Of a stretch of DNA of 64,000 nucleotides, positions 18,056 to 26,851 are shown one piece after another. Numbering within the stretch: position 1 is the stretch's first letter; each line of letters begins with the position of its first letter. Below the pieces are notes generated by a model. It did not search any database. It was not told the DNA's origin and saw nothing but the letters and a program-made list of their open reading frames with translations. The stretch lies in NCBI GenBank assembly GCA_028293625.1, contig JAQGOL010000009.1:124001-188000 (forward strand), given 5' to 3'. Made by a program: the position numbers and the translations under genes. This stretch comes from Chthoniobacteraceae bacterium (GTDB lineage: Bacteria > Verrucomicrobiota > Verrucomicrobiia > Chthoniobacterales > Chthoniobacteraceae).

Positions 18056-19198
18056 ATGCAAATGCACGATCGAATTTGGATTTCCCCTCCGCATATGGGA
18101 GTAAAAGAGCTTCAGTTGGTCCAGGAAGCTTTCGAGTCGAATTGGATAGCTCCTTTGGGACCCCATGTTGACGCCTTTGAGCAGGAAGTTTCAGAGTTAG
18201 TAGGCGTTTCTCATGCTGCGGCCCTTTCCTCAGGCACCGCGGCGATTCATCTCGCTCTCAAGTTGTTGGGGGTCCGGAGAGGGGATGATGTTTTTTGCTC
18301 CACGCTGACTTTTGCAGCGAGTGCAAATCCCATTTTATATGAGGGAGCGCGTCCGGTGTTTATAGACTCCGAGGAAAAAACTTGGAATATGGATTCTGAT
18401 TTGCTCTACGATGAGTTACTCAACTCGGCGGCGCGCGGCAACCTGCCTAAGGCCGTGATCGTAGTCGATCTTTATGGGCAATGTGCTGACTACAGTAAAA
18501 TCAGTGACGTTTGTAACGTTTTTGGCGTGCCGATTATAGAAGACGCCGCCGAGGCGTTGGGCTCGAGTTATGAAAACCGTATGGCAGGCTCGTTTGGCCG
18601 TCTGGGAGTTTTTTCTTTTAATGGAAATAAAATAATCACGACATCGGGAGGGGGTATGCTTGTGTCGGAAGACGCATCGTTGATCGAGCAAGCCAGGTTT
18701 CTGTCCGCACAGTCGCGCGACCCGTCGCCACACTATGAGCATTCTGTGGTCGGATATAATTATCGCATGAGCAACGTGCTTGCCGGAATTGGGCGAGGTC
18801 AGTTGCGTCTATTGCAGAGCCGTGTGCATGCGAGGCGCTGTAATCGTTTTTTTTATGAAAGTGCTCTAAGCGACATTGCAGGTTTGCGCTTCATGCCGCT
18901 AAGTTCCGATGGCTACCAAAACTGCTGGCTGACAGCCATTACGATTGATCCTGCTCTGTTTGGCGCTACACGCGAACAGGTTAGACTGGCCCTTGAAGAG
19001 GCGAATATTGAATCACGCCCAGTCTGGAAACCTCTGCACGCACAGCCGCTTTTTTCATCTTGCAGAGTGCGCGGCGGGGCCGTTTCAGAGCGCTTATTTG
19101 AAAACGGATTATGTCTCCCGAGCGGCTCAAATCTCACGCAAGAGGCGCTTCATCGCGTCTGCGAAGTAATACGAAGGGTTTACGACGGCGGAGAGTAG
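18056..19198 (+). CDS. DegT/DnrJ/EryC1/StrS PLP-dependent sugar aminotransferase
   Basis: 380 residues. SSGTAAIHLALKLLG at 58-72 is the PLP-phosphate region, EDAAEALGS (162-170) holds the cofactor-stacking and pyridinium-contacting residues, and SFNGNKIITTSGGG places the Schiff-base Lys at 192. LTLTF-type and GYNYRMSNVLAGIG segments are characteristic of PglE/PseC-like enzymes. It would transfer an amino group from glutamate to the 4-keto sugar produced by the divergent dehydratase. The gene starts 15 bp after the FemAB-like gene and ends the operon. A stem-loop follows 15 bp after the stop. Length and motifs are complete. Confidence 0.95.
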   Translation: MQMHDRIWISPPHMGVKELQLVQEAFESNWIAPLGPHVDAFEQEVSELVGVSHAAALSSGTAAIHLALKLLGVRRGDDVFCSTLTFAASANPILYEGARPVFIDSEEKTWNMDSDLLYDELLNSAARGNLPKAVIVVDLYGQCADYSKISDVCNVFGVPIIEDAAEALGSSYENRMAGSFGRLGVFSFNGNKIITTSGGGMLVSEDASLIEQARFLSAQSRDPSPHYEHSVVGYNYRMSNVLAGIGRGQLRLLQSRVHARRCNRFFYESALSDIAGLRFMPLSSDGYQNCWLTAITIDPALFGATREQVRLALEEANIESRPVWKPLHAQPLFSSCRVRGGAVSERLFENGLCLPSGSNLTQEALHRVCEVIRRVYDGGE

Positions 19199-19212
19199 TA
19201 ATTAAAAACAGA

Positions 19213-19245
19213 AGCCCGGCGCACTCATCGCGAATGCGCCGGACT
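19213..19245 (-). terminator. Stem-loop between convergent genes, T-run on the minus side
   Basis: Arms AGCCCGGCGCA and TGCGCCGGACT pair with one mismatch around an 11-nt loop. Directly to the left is an A-run (TTAAAAACAG), so read leftward the hairpin is followed by U-rich sequence. It would best end transcripts of the minus-strand gene at 19391 but may also stop the aminotransferase operon. Confidence 0.55.
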
Positions 19246-19390
19246 CTATGTCTTCAGAAGCAAATATAACGATGCGGAGTTTGGTTGCCGTGGAGTGATT
19301 AGCCAATCAGGGTATCACCCGGTTGTCGCATAGGTTGTTTTGCTTCCGTTCGACTATATCGAGCGCTCGCCGAAATTGCGGGACGCCGAG

Positions 19391-19960
19391 TCATTTCAGA
19401 GCTTTGTGCGTTGAACGAACGATTACGGGATATTCTGACGGCGCAGCGTCGGCGAAATTTATCTCATAGTCGGATGTTGCAAAATAGCCGTATCGCGAGG
19501 CGAGATGGAATCCGATTTCTCCCAATGCCTTCGAGTTGCCCACCGCGTGGGAACCGCTCGAGTCCCACGCATACAGATTTCCGGCACCGACGTCGAACAC
19601 GAGATAACAATGACATAACCTGATGCGACTAATGCGAAGCATCACGATTCGGCTCCATACTGTTTTTGGAAGTGCATCTTTGGCTTTTACGGCATCAATT
19701 AGGCATGTGTTTCGTAAAGAAACACAACTTGTCAACATAAGTGAAAGGAAAAAAAGACTGAATTTGAGAGATGCTGGTTGTGAGATTAATTGAATTGAAA
19801 ACAGGCTGATGCCGCCTCTGACGGTCCTTGGTACTGACCTCAAAAACGTATGCTTCAGGGTACGCAGGCCGTCTGATATCGCGCCGACCGTCACTGTCGG
19901 AAGATCTGAACTGGCGGAACGAGCGATCGCTTTAACGCCGTTTGAAATATAGACTAGCAT
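19391..19960 (-). CDS. Small hypothetical protein, possible lipoprotein
   Basis: The open frame is 189 codons from 19960, but the first 60 residues look non-coding. A hydrophobic stretch at about 65-79 ends in LSLMLTSC, which resembles a lipobox, so the true protein may start near residue 50-60 with a non-ATG codon or at the ATG of MLTSC (about 19735). The C-terminal 75 residues (CHCYLVFDVGAGNLYAWDSSGSH..., GYFATSDYEINFADA) look like a compact globular domain. I do not recognise the family. It is convergent with the aminotransferase and stands alone. The start is uncertain. Confidence 0.45.
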   Translation of the reverse strand: MLVYISNGVKAIARSASSDLPTVTVGAISDGLRTLKHTFLRSVPRTVRGGISLFSIQLISQPASLKFSLFFLSLMLTSCVSLRNTCLIDAVKAKDALPKTVWSRIVMLRISRIRLCHCYLVFDVGAGNLYAWDSSGSHAVGNSKALGEIGFHLASRYGYFATSDYEINFADAAPSEYPVIVRSTHKALK

Positions 19961-20190
19961 AAGGAGGAAAATAAATTACGGACTGAGTAGCGGACCTCCT
20001 TGCGTTGAGCGACGATAATCTATCGCCTGATGCGATTGAAGCCTCTCCTCAATTGCACGCACACACGTTTCCTCTTCGCCGCATCAATTGACAGGCAGAG
20101 CGTAGTAAACAGCCGCGTGAGGAGAATGAAGCGCGCGCTCCTAAGGCTCAGTATGCCTGCCAGCACTGAGACAAAGCGGGCGGGGCTGCT

Positions 20191-23100
20191 TCAGTCGAAG
20201 ATCGACTGGATTTCGTGATCTAGACGGTTGATGTCGACCGGCTTGGTGAGATGCACGCTAAAACCAACCGCGTTGCTTTGCGCGACGTCAGCTTCTGTCC
20301 CGTAGCCGCTCAGTGCAATACCAGGGAGTTTTTGTTTTTGCCGCACTTTCTCCATAAGTTCGCGTCCGCTCCCATCAGGCAATCCGACATCGCTGATAAG
20401 AAGGTCGATGGAGTTTTTTTCCAATATCAACAACGCTTCATTGATGCTTGATGCGGCGGTAACAAAATACCCTCGTTTAGTTAACAATCTGACCATGACT
20501 TTGGAGGTCGCTTCATGGTCCTCAACAACAAGAAGACGCAGCGGGCGACGCGAAGCCAATGGAAGCGGCCCCGAAATCGGAGTAACAGGGAGTGGTATTG
20601 CAAGAGGCAGTTCGATAATAAAAGTCGCCCCGAGTCCGTTCCCATTGCTTTGCGCAATCAGTGAGCCGCCATGGAGCGTCACCAGCGCTTTTGAAATCGC
20701 CAACCCAAGGCCAAGTCCACCGAAGCGATGACCGGTTCGCAAATCGCCTTGTTCGAATGCGTTGAAGATTTTCCCCAGATGTTCGGCTTCAATACCTATC
20801 CCGTTGTCCACGACATTTATGCGGATCCAACCCGGTGGCTCAATCTGGCAGGAGAGCCGCACCGAACCCTCTTCGGGGGTAAACTTCACCGCATTTTTAA
20901 CGACGTTCCAAATCACTTGCTGGAGCCGGGCGGGGTCGGCGTCGACCGGGCATGGTTGCGCGCAGAGATTGACCTCAAGCCGCACCCGTTTTGCCCGGGC
21001 TTCTCCTTCAACGATTGCGACAGCCCGGCGGACGAGTTCGGTGGCATCGACGATCGTGCGATAGAGCTGGAGCTTGCCGCTGGCGATGCGAGTCGAGTCA
21101 AGCAAATCGTCGATGAGACGCGCCTCCAATTCGACATTGCGACGCACCACCGTGAGCTGCTCGCGGATCGACTGAGGAACGCTCTCATCGCATTCCAGGT
21201 CTGCCACGGTCATCAGGACCGGGTTAAGCGGTGTGCGCAGCTCGTGGCTTAGCACGGCGATAAAATGATCTTTCGCGGCGTTCGCGTGCCGGAGTTCCTG
21301 GTAAAGTCGCGCATTCTCAGCCGCCGTCGTCGCGCGTGCCGCCAGATCCTCGGCAAAGGGGAGATCCGCTTTGGTAAAATGACGGCCCGATTCGGCTGCA
21401 ATGAGGGTAATTGCACCGAGTGTACGCTCATTGGCGCTCAACGGGACGATCATGGCGGAGCTCAGGCCGAGGCTTTGCAGCAGCGCGAGATGTTCGTCGT
21501 CGCGAGCAAGGGAGCCCAGGAGGTGATCCGAGAAATGGGAATGAAGTTGCGCATGGCCGCTTTGAAGAACGGCCGCCACGCTGATCGGCAAACCGGGCAG
21601 TTCCGGGTAACGCGTGTGGAACTGTTCTACGATGGCCAATTTTGCTGCGTCAGCGTGCGCAAGTGCCACGACCCGCACAGTGCCGTTCGGGTTGACCATG
21701 TGCATAGTGCACCAATCGGCGATATTTGGCACCGCGGCCCGCGCGATGTTTCGCATCGTTGCCTCGAAGTCGAGTGTCGATGCAAGGCTGCCGCTCGCTT
21801 CGGCCAGGAACCGGGCGCGGACTTCCGCCTCCTCGGCCTTGGCCCGCGCGGCTTGTTCCAGTGCGAGCAATCGTTCGCGGTCCTCCTCGGCCTTCTTGCG
21901 CTCAGTAATGTCGAGGGTCACCGCCATAAAGACCACTTCGCCTGCATGCGGGACGGATTGAAGGTGAATCTCAACGGGGTATCGGCTGCTGTCGGAGCGC
22001 CGGTGCACGGTGCGAAAGACGAGCTTTTCCCGCTCGCCGTTCAGCAGCGGCGCGATCATCTGTCGAAAATGGACTTCCGTGAACTCCGGCTTAAGATCGA
22101 GGGGCGTCATCCGGCGCATCTGCTCCATTGAATAGCCGAGATTGCGCAGGGCCCCTTGGTTGACGTATTGAAAGCAAAGCTTCTCAGTGTCGAAGATGTA
22201 GATCTCGTTAAGGCTCTTTTCCAGAACCCGCGCCAGCCGCGCCCGCTCCGCCTCGGCCTTCTTTTGCTGGGTAATATCACGCGCAATTTTTGAGGCGCCG
22301 ATGATGGTCCCGGTTGCGTCTTTGATTGGCGAAACCGCGAGCGAAACGTGGAGCAGCGTGCCATCCTTGCGCATCCGGATTGTCTCGTAAGGTTTGACTG
22401 CTTCGCCGCGTTCAATGCGCGCCAGGATTCCTGATTCTTCGCTCACGCGGTTTGGCGCAATCAGGATTGTCACCGGCTTGCCGATCACCTCCTCAGCCAT
22501 GTAGCCAAACATCCGCTCCGCGCCCCGATTCCAGGTTGCTATGATGCCGCCGAGTGTTTTGCTGACAATGGCGTCGTCGGAAAACTCGACCACCGCCGCC
22601 AGCCGGGAATGGACTTCGTCCAGCTTGCTTCGTTCCGTCACATCGCGTGAGAGTGCGAGCAACTTTTCGGGATTTCCCGCGCGATCGAGAATGGGTGTGA
22701 TGACCACATCCCAGCATCGAGGCTCACCCCCGATTGCATGCCAACCGACAAAATTGCCATTGCCACCGGCTGCCGCGGCACGCACCGCGGCGAGCGCGGC
22801 CTCCCGGTCACTCCCTTTCCAGAACTCGATCCACGAAGTGCCAATAAGCTCGCTCATATCACGCACGCAGAGGATTTTTTGCGCGGCCTCGCTCATCCAA
22901 AGCAGCACTCCATCGAGGCTTAAGGTCTTGGTGCAGTCGCGGCTGCTTTCAATAATGGTGCGGTTGAACTCCTCGCTTTTGCGCAACGCCTCTTCGACTT
23001 GTTTGCGGGCCGTGATATCCATGCAGATGCCCGCCATCCGCTCCGGGTCGCCTTGTCCATCCAGAAAGAGTTTCCCACGGGCTTCAATCCAAACGAGCTG

Positions 23101-23898
23101 CCCGTCCGGCTTGATCAGGCGGTATTCAACGCGGTAATCGCTCCGCTCCTGGACGCTTTCCTGAATACTGGCCAGAACCCTTTCACGATCCTCGGGATGC
23201 ATGTCCTTTTGGAACTCTTCAAAGCTGCCGCCAAACGTGCCAGGACGCAGTCCATGAATCGCTTCCAAGGTCGGCGACCAAACGACTCTCCCCGAAGCGA
23301 CGATCCATTCCCACGCGCCCATCTGTCCGGCCTGGAGCGCCAGATTCAAACGCGCTTCACCCTCGCGCAACGCGCGTTCAGTGCTGCGCCGCGCGGTGAC
23401 ATCGTGAAACACCATCACGGCGCCCACCGTTTTCCCGCTGATGTCACGGATCGGGGCCGCACTATCTTCAATGGGCGTTTCGTAACCGTTTTTTGCAATC
23501 AACGCTGTATGATCGGCCAGCCCGACAATGATACCTTCGCGCAACACCTTGCCCACTGGATTGGGGACAGGCTGGCGCGTCTCTTCATTGATGATATCAA
23601 AGACCCGCTCCAAAGGCTGGCCTGTCGCATCGGTTAAGTTCCATCCCGTTAGCGCTTCGGCGATCGGGTTCAGGAAAGTGACATTCGCGGCCGTATCGGT
23701 CGTGATGACTGCGTCGCCGATGCTTGAGAGCGTGACTCGAAACCATTCGCGTTGTTCCGCGAGTTCATCGGTCTTTCGTTCCAGTGCTTCCTTTGCCGCG
23801 AAAAGTTCGCGCTCCGCACGCTGGCGTGCCAGAAAAATGCTCTGTGCGTTTTGCAGAGCCACCAGCCTCATCTCATTTTCTTCGTCGCTGTCAGCCAT
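20191..23898 (-). CDS. Cytosolic hybrid histidine kinase with five PAS domains, GAF and receiver
   Basis: 1235 residues, no membrane segment. In order: coiled coil (10-50), PAS domains at about 52-170, 185-300, 308-425, 435-548 and 560-668, each ending in a D-I/V-T-x-R/Q-K-type PAC motif, a coiled coil, GAF (700-860), HisKA with SHELRTPL and phospho-His885, HATPase_c (975-1095) with NAVKFT, DNGIGI and GLGLGLAISK, and a receiver domain with phospho-Asp1170 (ISDVGLPDGSG). It senses cytosolic cues, perhaps redox or small ligands, and passes phosphate to its own receiver; no output partner is adjacent. Its ATG shares one base with the stop codon of the methionine-synthase-like gene (TGATG), so the two are translationally coupled. 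Confidence 0.93.
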   Translation of the reverse strand: MADSDEENEMRLVALQNAQSIFLARQRAERELFAAKEALERKTDELAEQREWFRVTLSSIGDAVITTDTAANVTFLNPIAEALTGWNLTDATGQPLERVFDIINEETRQPVPNPVGKVLREGIIVGLADHTALIAKNGYETPIEDSAAPIRDISGKTVGAVMVFHDVTARRSTERALREGEARLNLALQAGQMGAWEWIVASGRVVWSPTLEAIHGLRPGTFGGSFEEFQKDMHPEDRERVLASIQESVQERSDYRVEYRLIKPDGQLVWIEARGKLFLDGQGDPERMAGICMDITARKQVEEALRKSEEFNRTIIESSRDCTKTLSLDGVLLWMSEAAQKILCVRDMSELIGTSWIEFWKGSDREAALAAVRAAAAGGNGNFVGWHAIGGEPRCWDVVITPILDRAGNPEKLLALSRDVTERSKLDEVHSRLAAVVEFSDDAIVSKTLGGIIATWNRGAERMFGYMAEEVIGKPVTILIAPNRVSEESGILARIERGEAVKPYETIRMRKDGTLLHVSLAVSPIKDATGTIIGASKIARDITQQKKAEAERARLARVLEKSLNEIYIFDTEKLCFQYVNQGALRNLGYSMEQMRRMTPLDLKPEFTEVHFRQMIAPLLNGEREKLVFRTVHRRSDSSRYPVEIHLQSVPHAGEVVFMAVTLDITERKKAEEDRERLLALEQAARAKAEEAEVRARFLAEASGSLASTLDFEATMRNIARAAVPNIADWCTMHMVNPNGTVRVVALAHADAAKLAIVEQFHTRYPELPGLPISVAAVLQSGHAQLHSHFSDHLLGSLARDDEHLALLQSLGLSSAMIVPLSANERTLGAITLIAAESGRHFTKADLPFAEDLAARATTAAENARLYQELRHANAAKDHFIAVLSHELRTPLNPVLMTVADLECDESVPQSIREQLTVVRRNVELEARLIDDLLDSTRIASGKLQLYRTIVDATELVRRAVAIVEGEARAKRVRLEVNLCAQPCPVDADPARLQQVIWNVVKNAVKFTPEEGSVRLSCQIEPPGWIRINVVDNGIGIEAEHLGKIFNAFEQGDLRTGHRFGGLGLGLAISKALVTLHGGSLIAQSNGNGLGATFIIELPLAIPLPVTPISGPLPLASRRPLRLLVVEDHEATSKVMVRLLTKRGYFVTAASSINEALLILEKNSIDLLISDVGLPDGSGRELMEKVRQKQKLPGIALSGYGTEADVAQSNAVGFSVHLTKPVDINRLDHEIQSIFD

Positions 23899-24959
23899 CA
23901 GCGCTTTCCAAGAACGTCTGCAGCGAGTGCGGTGCCTACTACACGCGATCGAATCTTTGCAAAAGCCGTTTCGCGGGTGGTGGAAATGTCGTCACAAAAA
24001 GGAGAGAAGCCGCAATCATCAGTGGTTCCGAGTTGTCCGATCGGGATATATTTGGCCGCTTCAAGCACCCGGTCGCGCACCTCCTCGGGTGTCTCAATCC
24101 GCGGATTGATCGGGTCAATCACGCCGACAAAAATCTGCTGGTCCGGTTTCATATATTGCCCGATGATTTTGAGGATTCTAACGGGATCTTTTTCGCCCGC
24201 CAGCGCGATGTAGAAGTTTCCCGCCTTGAGTTCAAACAAGCTCGGAAGCAACTCGGCGTAATCCACATCCCCGCTGTGCGTGGAATCGCGGTCGGCACCC
24301 GGGCAGGTATGAACACCGATTCGCTGGCGTTCCTTGTTTGAAAAGCGAGAGAGCGCGAGGTTGTTTAAATCGATAAAACTGTGAAGCAGATTACCAGTCG
24401 GGTCGATCTTGACCGCCAGCCTTCCCTCGGTGAAGTCGATCTGCACTTTGTGCGCTCCTTTCTCCAGGCAGCCGCGCACTTCGATTTCATGCTCGTTTAA
24501 CAGATCGTCAAGAAATTCTTCCCGGGAATAACCTGCGATGCCCTCCATCGGATACAAAAGGCTCAGGGCGGAAGGCGAGATGACTGCCTGCTTGACCGGC
24601 ACGCTGGCAAACCGGCGCGCCACCTCAAGATAGCTGTCCGCATAGCACTTGTAACGAAAGGGTCCGCCGGTCAGACGTGGCATGCGCCGCACATGGCCCG
24701 CCATAAAAGGAATCTTAAAACCATCCGGCGCCATGTTCGGCAATCCGTGCACGCAATAGGTAAAAAAATTGTGGTATTTGCGTTGCTCTCCGTCGGTGAT
24801 CACTGGCGACCCTGTCGACTCCATGCATTCAATGGTTTCTCGAACGGCCTTATCAAAAAGTGCCTCCAGTTTTGCCTCGGAATCCTTGCCAGAGGCCATT
24901 GCATCGATAAGGTCAAGCGGCCTTGGAATGCTTCCAATTGGCTCGGTAGGGATGGTCAT
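23898..24959 (-). CDS. Cobalamin-independent methionine synthase (MetE C-terminal) family protein
   Basis: 353 residues from the ATG at 24959 (MTIPTEPIGSIPRPLDLIDA, the usual family opening); a longer frame to 25028 adds unconserved residues. It covers only the C-terminal barrel of MetE, about half the size of the full enzyme. Candidate zinc ligands are His217 and Cys219 (GVHTCPG) and Cys316 (TTDDCGFSPF), in keeping with thiol activation by zinc. Stand-alone members of this family act as methyltransferases on varied thiols, so methionine synthesis is not assured. It is the first gene of a coupled pair with the PAS/GAF hybrid kinase. The transposase remnant begins about 100 bp upstream, so its promoter region is short. 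Confidence 0.85.
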   Translation of the reverse strand: MTIPTEPIGSIPRPLDLIDAMASGKDSEAKLEALFDKAVRETIECMESTGSPVITDGEQRKYHNFFTYCVHGLPNMAPDGFKIPFMAGHVRRMPRLTGGPFRYKCYADSYLEVARRFASVPVKQAVISPSALSLLYPMEGIAGYSREEFLDDLLNEHEIEVRGCLEKGAHKVQIDFTEGRLAVKIDPTGNLLHSFIDLNNLALSRFSNKERQRIGVHTCPGADRDSTHSGDVDYAELLPSLFELKAGNFYIALAGEKDPVRILKIIGQYMKPDQQIFVGVIDPINPRIETPEEVRDRVLEAAKYIPIGQLGTTDDCGFSPFCDDISTTRETAFAKIRSRVVGTALAADVLGKR

Positions 24960-25063
24960 AAGCAGGGGATCTTCAGGCGCGCGATAATATCGTTGCCCTC
25001 CACGGATGCAACGTTGATCAGGCCGCACTCCGAGTCAGGTTTGAGCGATGCGCACGGGAATGC

Positions 25064-25672
25064 CTAAGTCCGGCTAGCGATCCTGAAAGCCGGATTATGA
25101 AGGCAGGTAGCGGCGAACACTTTGAGCAAAGCTATAACGCCCAAGCCACCGTGGAGGTGGAAGACCGCTTGATTGTGGGTCAGCGCGTGAGCCAGGCACC
25201 CAATGATAAACAAGAACTGGTGGCCACCTTCTCTGCGATTGTTCCCGAAGCGGGAGCTGTGGGCCAAGCGCTCGTTGACAGCGGTTTTGTGAGCGAAGAG
25301 GCCGTAGGGCAGATCGAAACCGGGCCGCACGGCGAGCCCTCCGGAGTTAAGGTGCTCGCGGCCATGAAGCGCGCCAAACACGGACGCACGGTGAGCGATC
25401 TGGAGAAAAAGGAGGATCCCGCGCCGCCCGCTGCCGACGCGCCCTTTGTAGAACGAATGATTTATCGAGTGGCCACCAAAGCGGGCAGGCAACGCTATAA
25501 ATTGCGGCAGCAAACTGTCGAACCAGTCTTTGGGATCATCAAAGAAGCGCTGGGGTTCCGGCGCTTTTCCTTGCGCGGACTTTCCGAAGTAAGCCTCGAA
25601 TGGACGCTGGTAAGTCTAAGCTATAACCTCAAACGGCTCTTCACGCTTGGAGCCCAGCTCAAAGCAGCCTAA
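25064..25672 (+). pseudogene. 5'-truncated IS1182-family transposase
   Basis: About 200 codons encoding only the C-terminal part of a DDE transposase. SDPESRIMKAGSG followed by YNAQATVEVEDRLIVGQ, LVDSGFVSEEAV with a catalytic Asp, and VEPVFGIIKEALGFRRFSLRGL with the catalytic Glu are typical of the IS1182 group. An ATG at 25097 can open the frame, but homology-like sequence begins before it. Full transposases of this type are around 450-500 residues, so the N-terminal half and the left end of the element are missing. It is therefore inactive. It sits just upstream of the methionine-synthase-like gene, divergently oriented. Confidence 0.85.
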
Positions 25673-25829
25673 CAAGACTAAGTAAGAGCCTTTTGAACAC
25701 TAACTTGGGCTTGTAGAAGCCCCTCAACATCGTGTTGAGCGCACTGCGCTAACAATTCGGATCAGACCGACTCGATCGATACAAAAAAAGCCGGAATCGC
25801 CAAGTTATTCACAATTTGCCGTCCTCACT

Positions 25830-25848
25830 GAGTCCGACAGGCTGCTAG
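25830..25848. repeat. Possible right end of the IS1182-like remnant
   Basis: GAGTCCGACAGGCTGCTAG lies about 160 bp after the transposase stop and resembles terminal inverted repeats of such elements. No partner copy is visible to the left of the transposase, consistent with loss of that end. Tentative. Confidence 0.3.
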
Positions 25849-26532
25849 GGGCGGGCAGCTTTTCCAAAAAGCCAGGTGCTTGATGGGTAAGCTCAAATGG
25901 AAGGGTTCGTTGGACGATGTGGAGTGCATTCGGGTATGGCCGGCATGCGAACCGGATTGGTGGCCTTCGCGAACCACTTTAGTGGAGAACGCTTCTTGAG
26001 CTGCGAATCCAAAATCTCTCAAATTGCATGTGACCCATAAAAGCTGACCATCCAGCCCTACGCGGACATTCGCCAGCAGCTTCGCAGGGGCGCAAAAATC
26101 CTGCCTCAGAACGATGTTTGGATCGCGGCACTTGGGCCCCAGCACTGCTTGCCCATTGTCAGTCGTGACCAGCATTTCGATCTGGTTAATGGGGTGCGCC
26201 GGATCGGCTGGTGAGTCGTCTCCAACCCGGCTCCATCGCGCAGAACGGAATTTGGAGTCCGGGGAGCAACGGAGCAGCCAAGCGACTTAAGCAGCCGCCT
26301 CAGCGTGGAAGTTGCTCGTCAACTCCGCCGGAAGGCGAGTGCAAGCCGCAGATGACTGAAAGCACCATCGAATCGGCCGTAAAGTTCTTGGCCGATGACA
26401 TCCTAAAGATGGAGACAGATCCCGACGCTTCATTAAAAGCTAGCCTTAGATCGTTGATTCCATCATCCACACTTCCGAAAAATCCCTAAGCCGGCTGGCA
26501 ATGTTCCATTGCTCCTCATCCCCCATGCCTAA

Positions 26533-26790
26533 TGGTTTGGTGTCCGCATTATCGGCACACCTTCATTTATCTCGGCCGGTAACAACTTTGAACTGGCCAT
26601 CGCGGTCTTCGCCGCCGTGGTCGGCCTGCTCCTCGAAGTGCCTGTCCTGATCGGGCTTGTTCATGCGGCACTGCGCTTCCACCGCGGTTTCGCCCCGGAA
26701 CTGCGCGGCGAGTCCTCCTTATCCTTCATGAATTCGACGGTAAATCCTCGGGCCGCCGACCGCCTTTTGAGCCGGTTGACGGCACTGTAG
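26533..26790 (+). pseudogene. Remnant of an ACR3-type arsenite permease (C-terminal end)
   Basis: The frame after an in-frame TAA at 26530 reads SAGNNFELAIAV followed by FAAVVGLLLEVPVLIGLVHAALRF, the last two conserved membrane segments of ACR3 arsenite efflux permeases. In intact proteins these two are separated by a further segment containing the pattern LFG-x-x-SG; here about a dozen residues are missing. Everything upstream of this (roughly 300 residues) is also gone, and the tail runs on to a TAG at 26788. It cannot be functional. It implies that the lineage once carried an arsenic resistance locus here. No other ars gene is visible nearby. Confidence 0.65.
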
Positions 26791-26851
26791 ACTGCAATCG
26801 TCGCCACGCCGGACCGCGAAGCTGTGGGCTGACTGTGGGAGACTTACCCGG

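Larger units (their letters stand above)
25673..26851. other. Degraded intergenic stretch with gene remnants
   Basis: Beyond the transposase remnant there is no intact gene until the LysR regulator. It contains the putative IS end, an unrecognised minus-strand open frame around 25825-26240 (HPINQIEMLVTTDNGQAVLG...) that may be a fossil or a shadow, a plus-strand open frame to 26489 of unconvincing composition, and the ACR3 remnant listed separately. The whole block reads as a decay zone at an old insertion or deletion site. Confidence 0.55.

Noticed and set aside
21265-22131. Plus-strand open frame of 288 codons opposite the hybrid kinase
   Set aside because: Antisense to PAS/GAF coding sequence with intact motifs; no independent features.
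25825-26240. Minus-strand open frame (HPINQIEMLVTTDNGQ...) as a gene
   Set aside because: It lies in a decayed region, has no recognised domain and overlaps the putative IS end; not enough support to call a gene.
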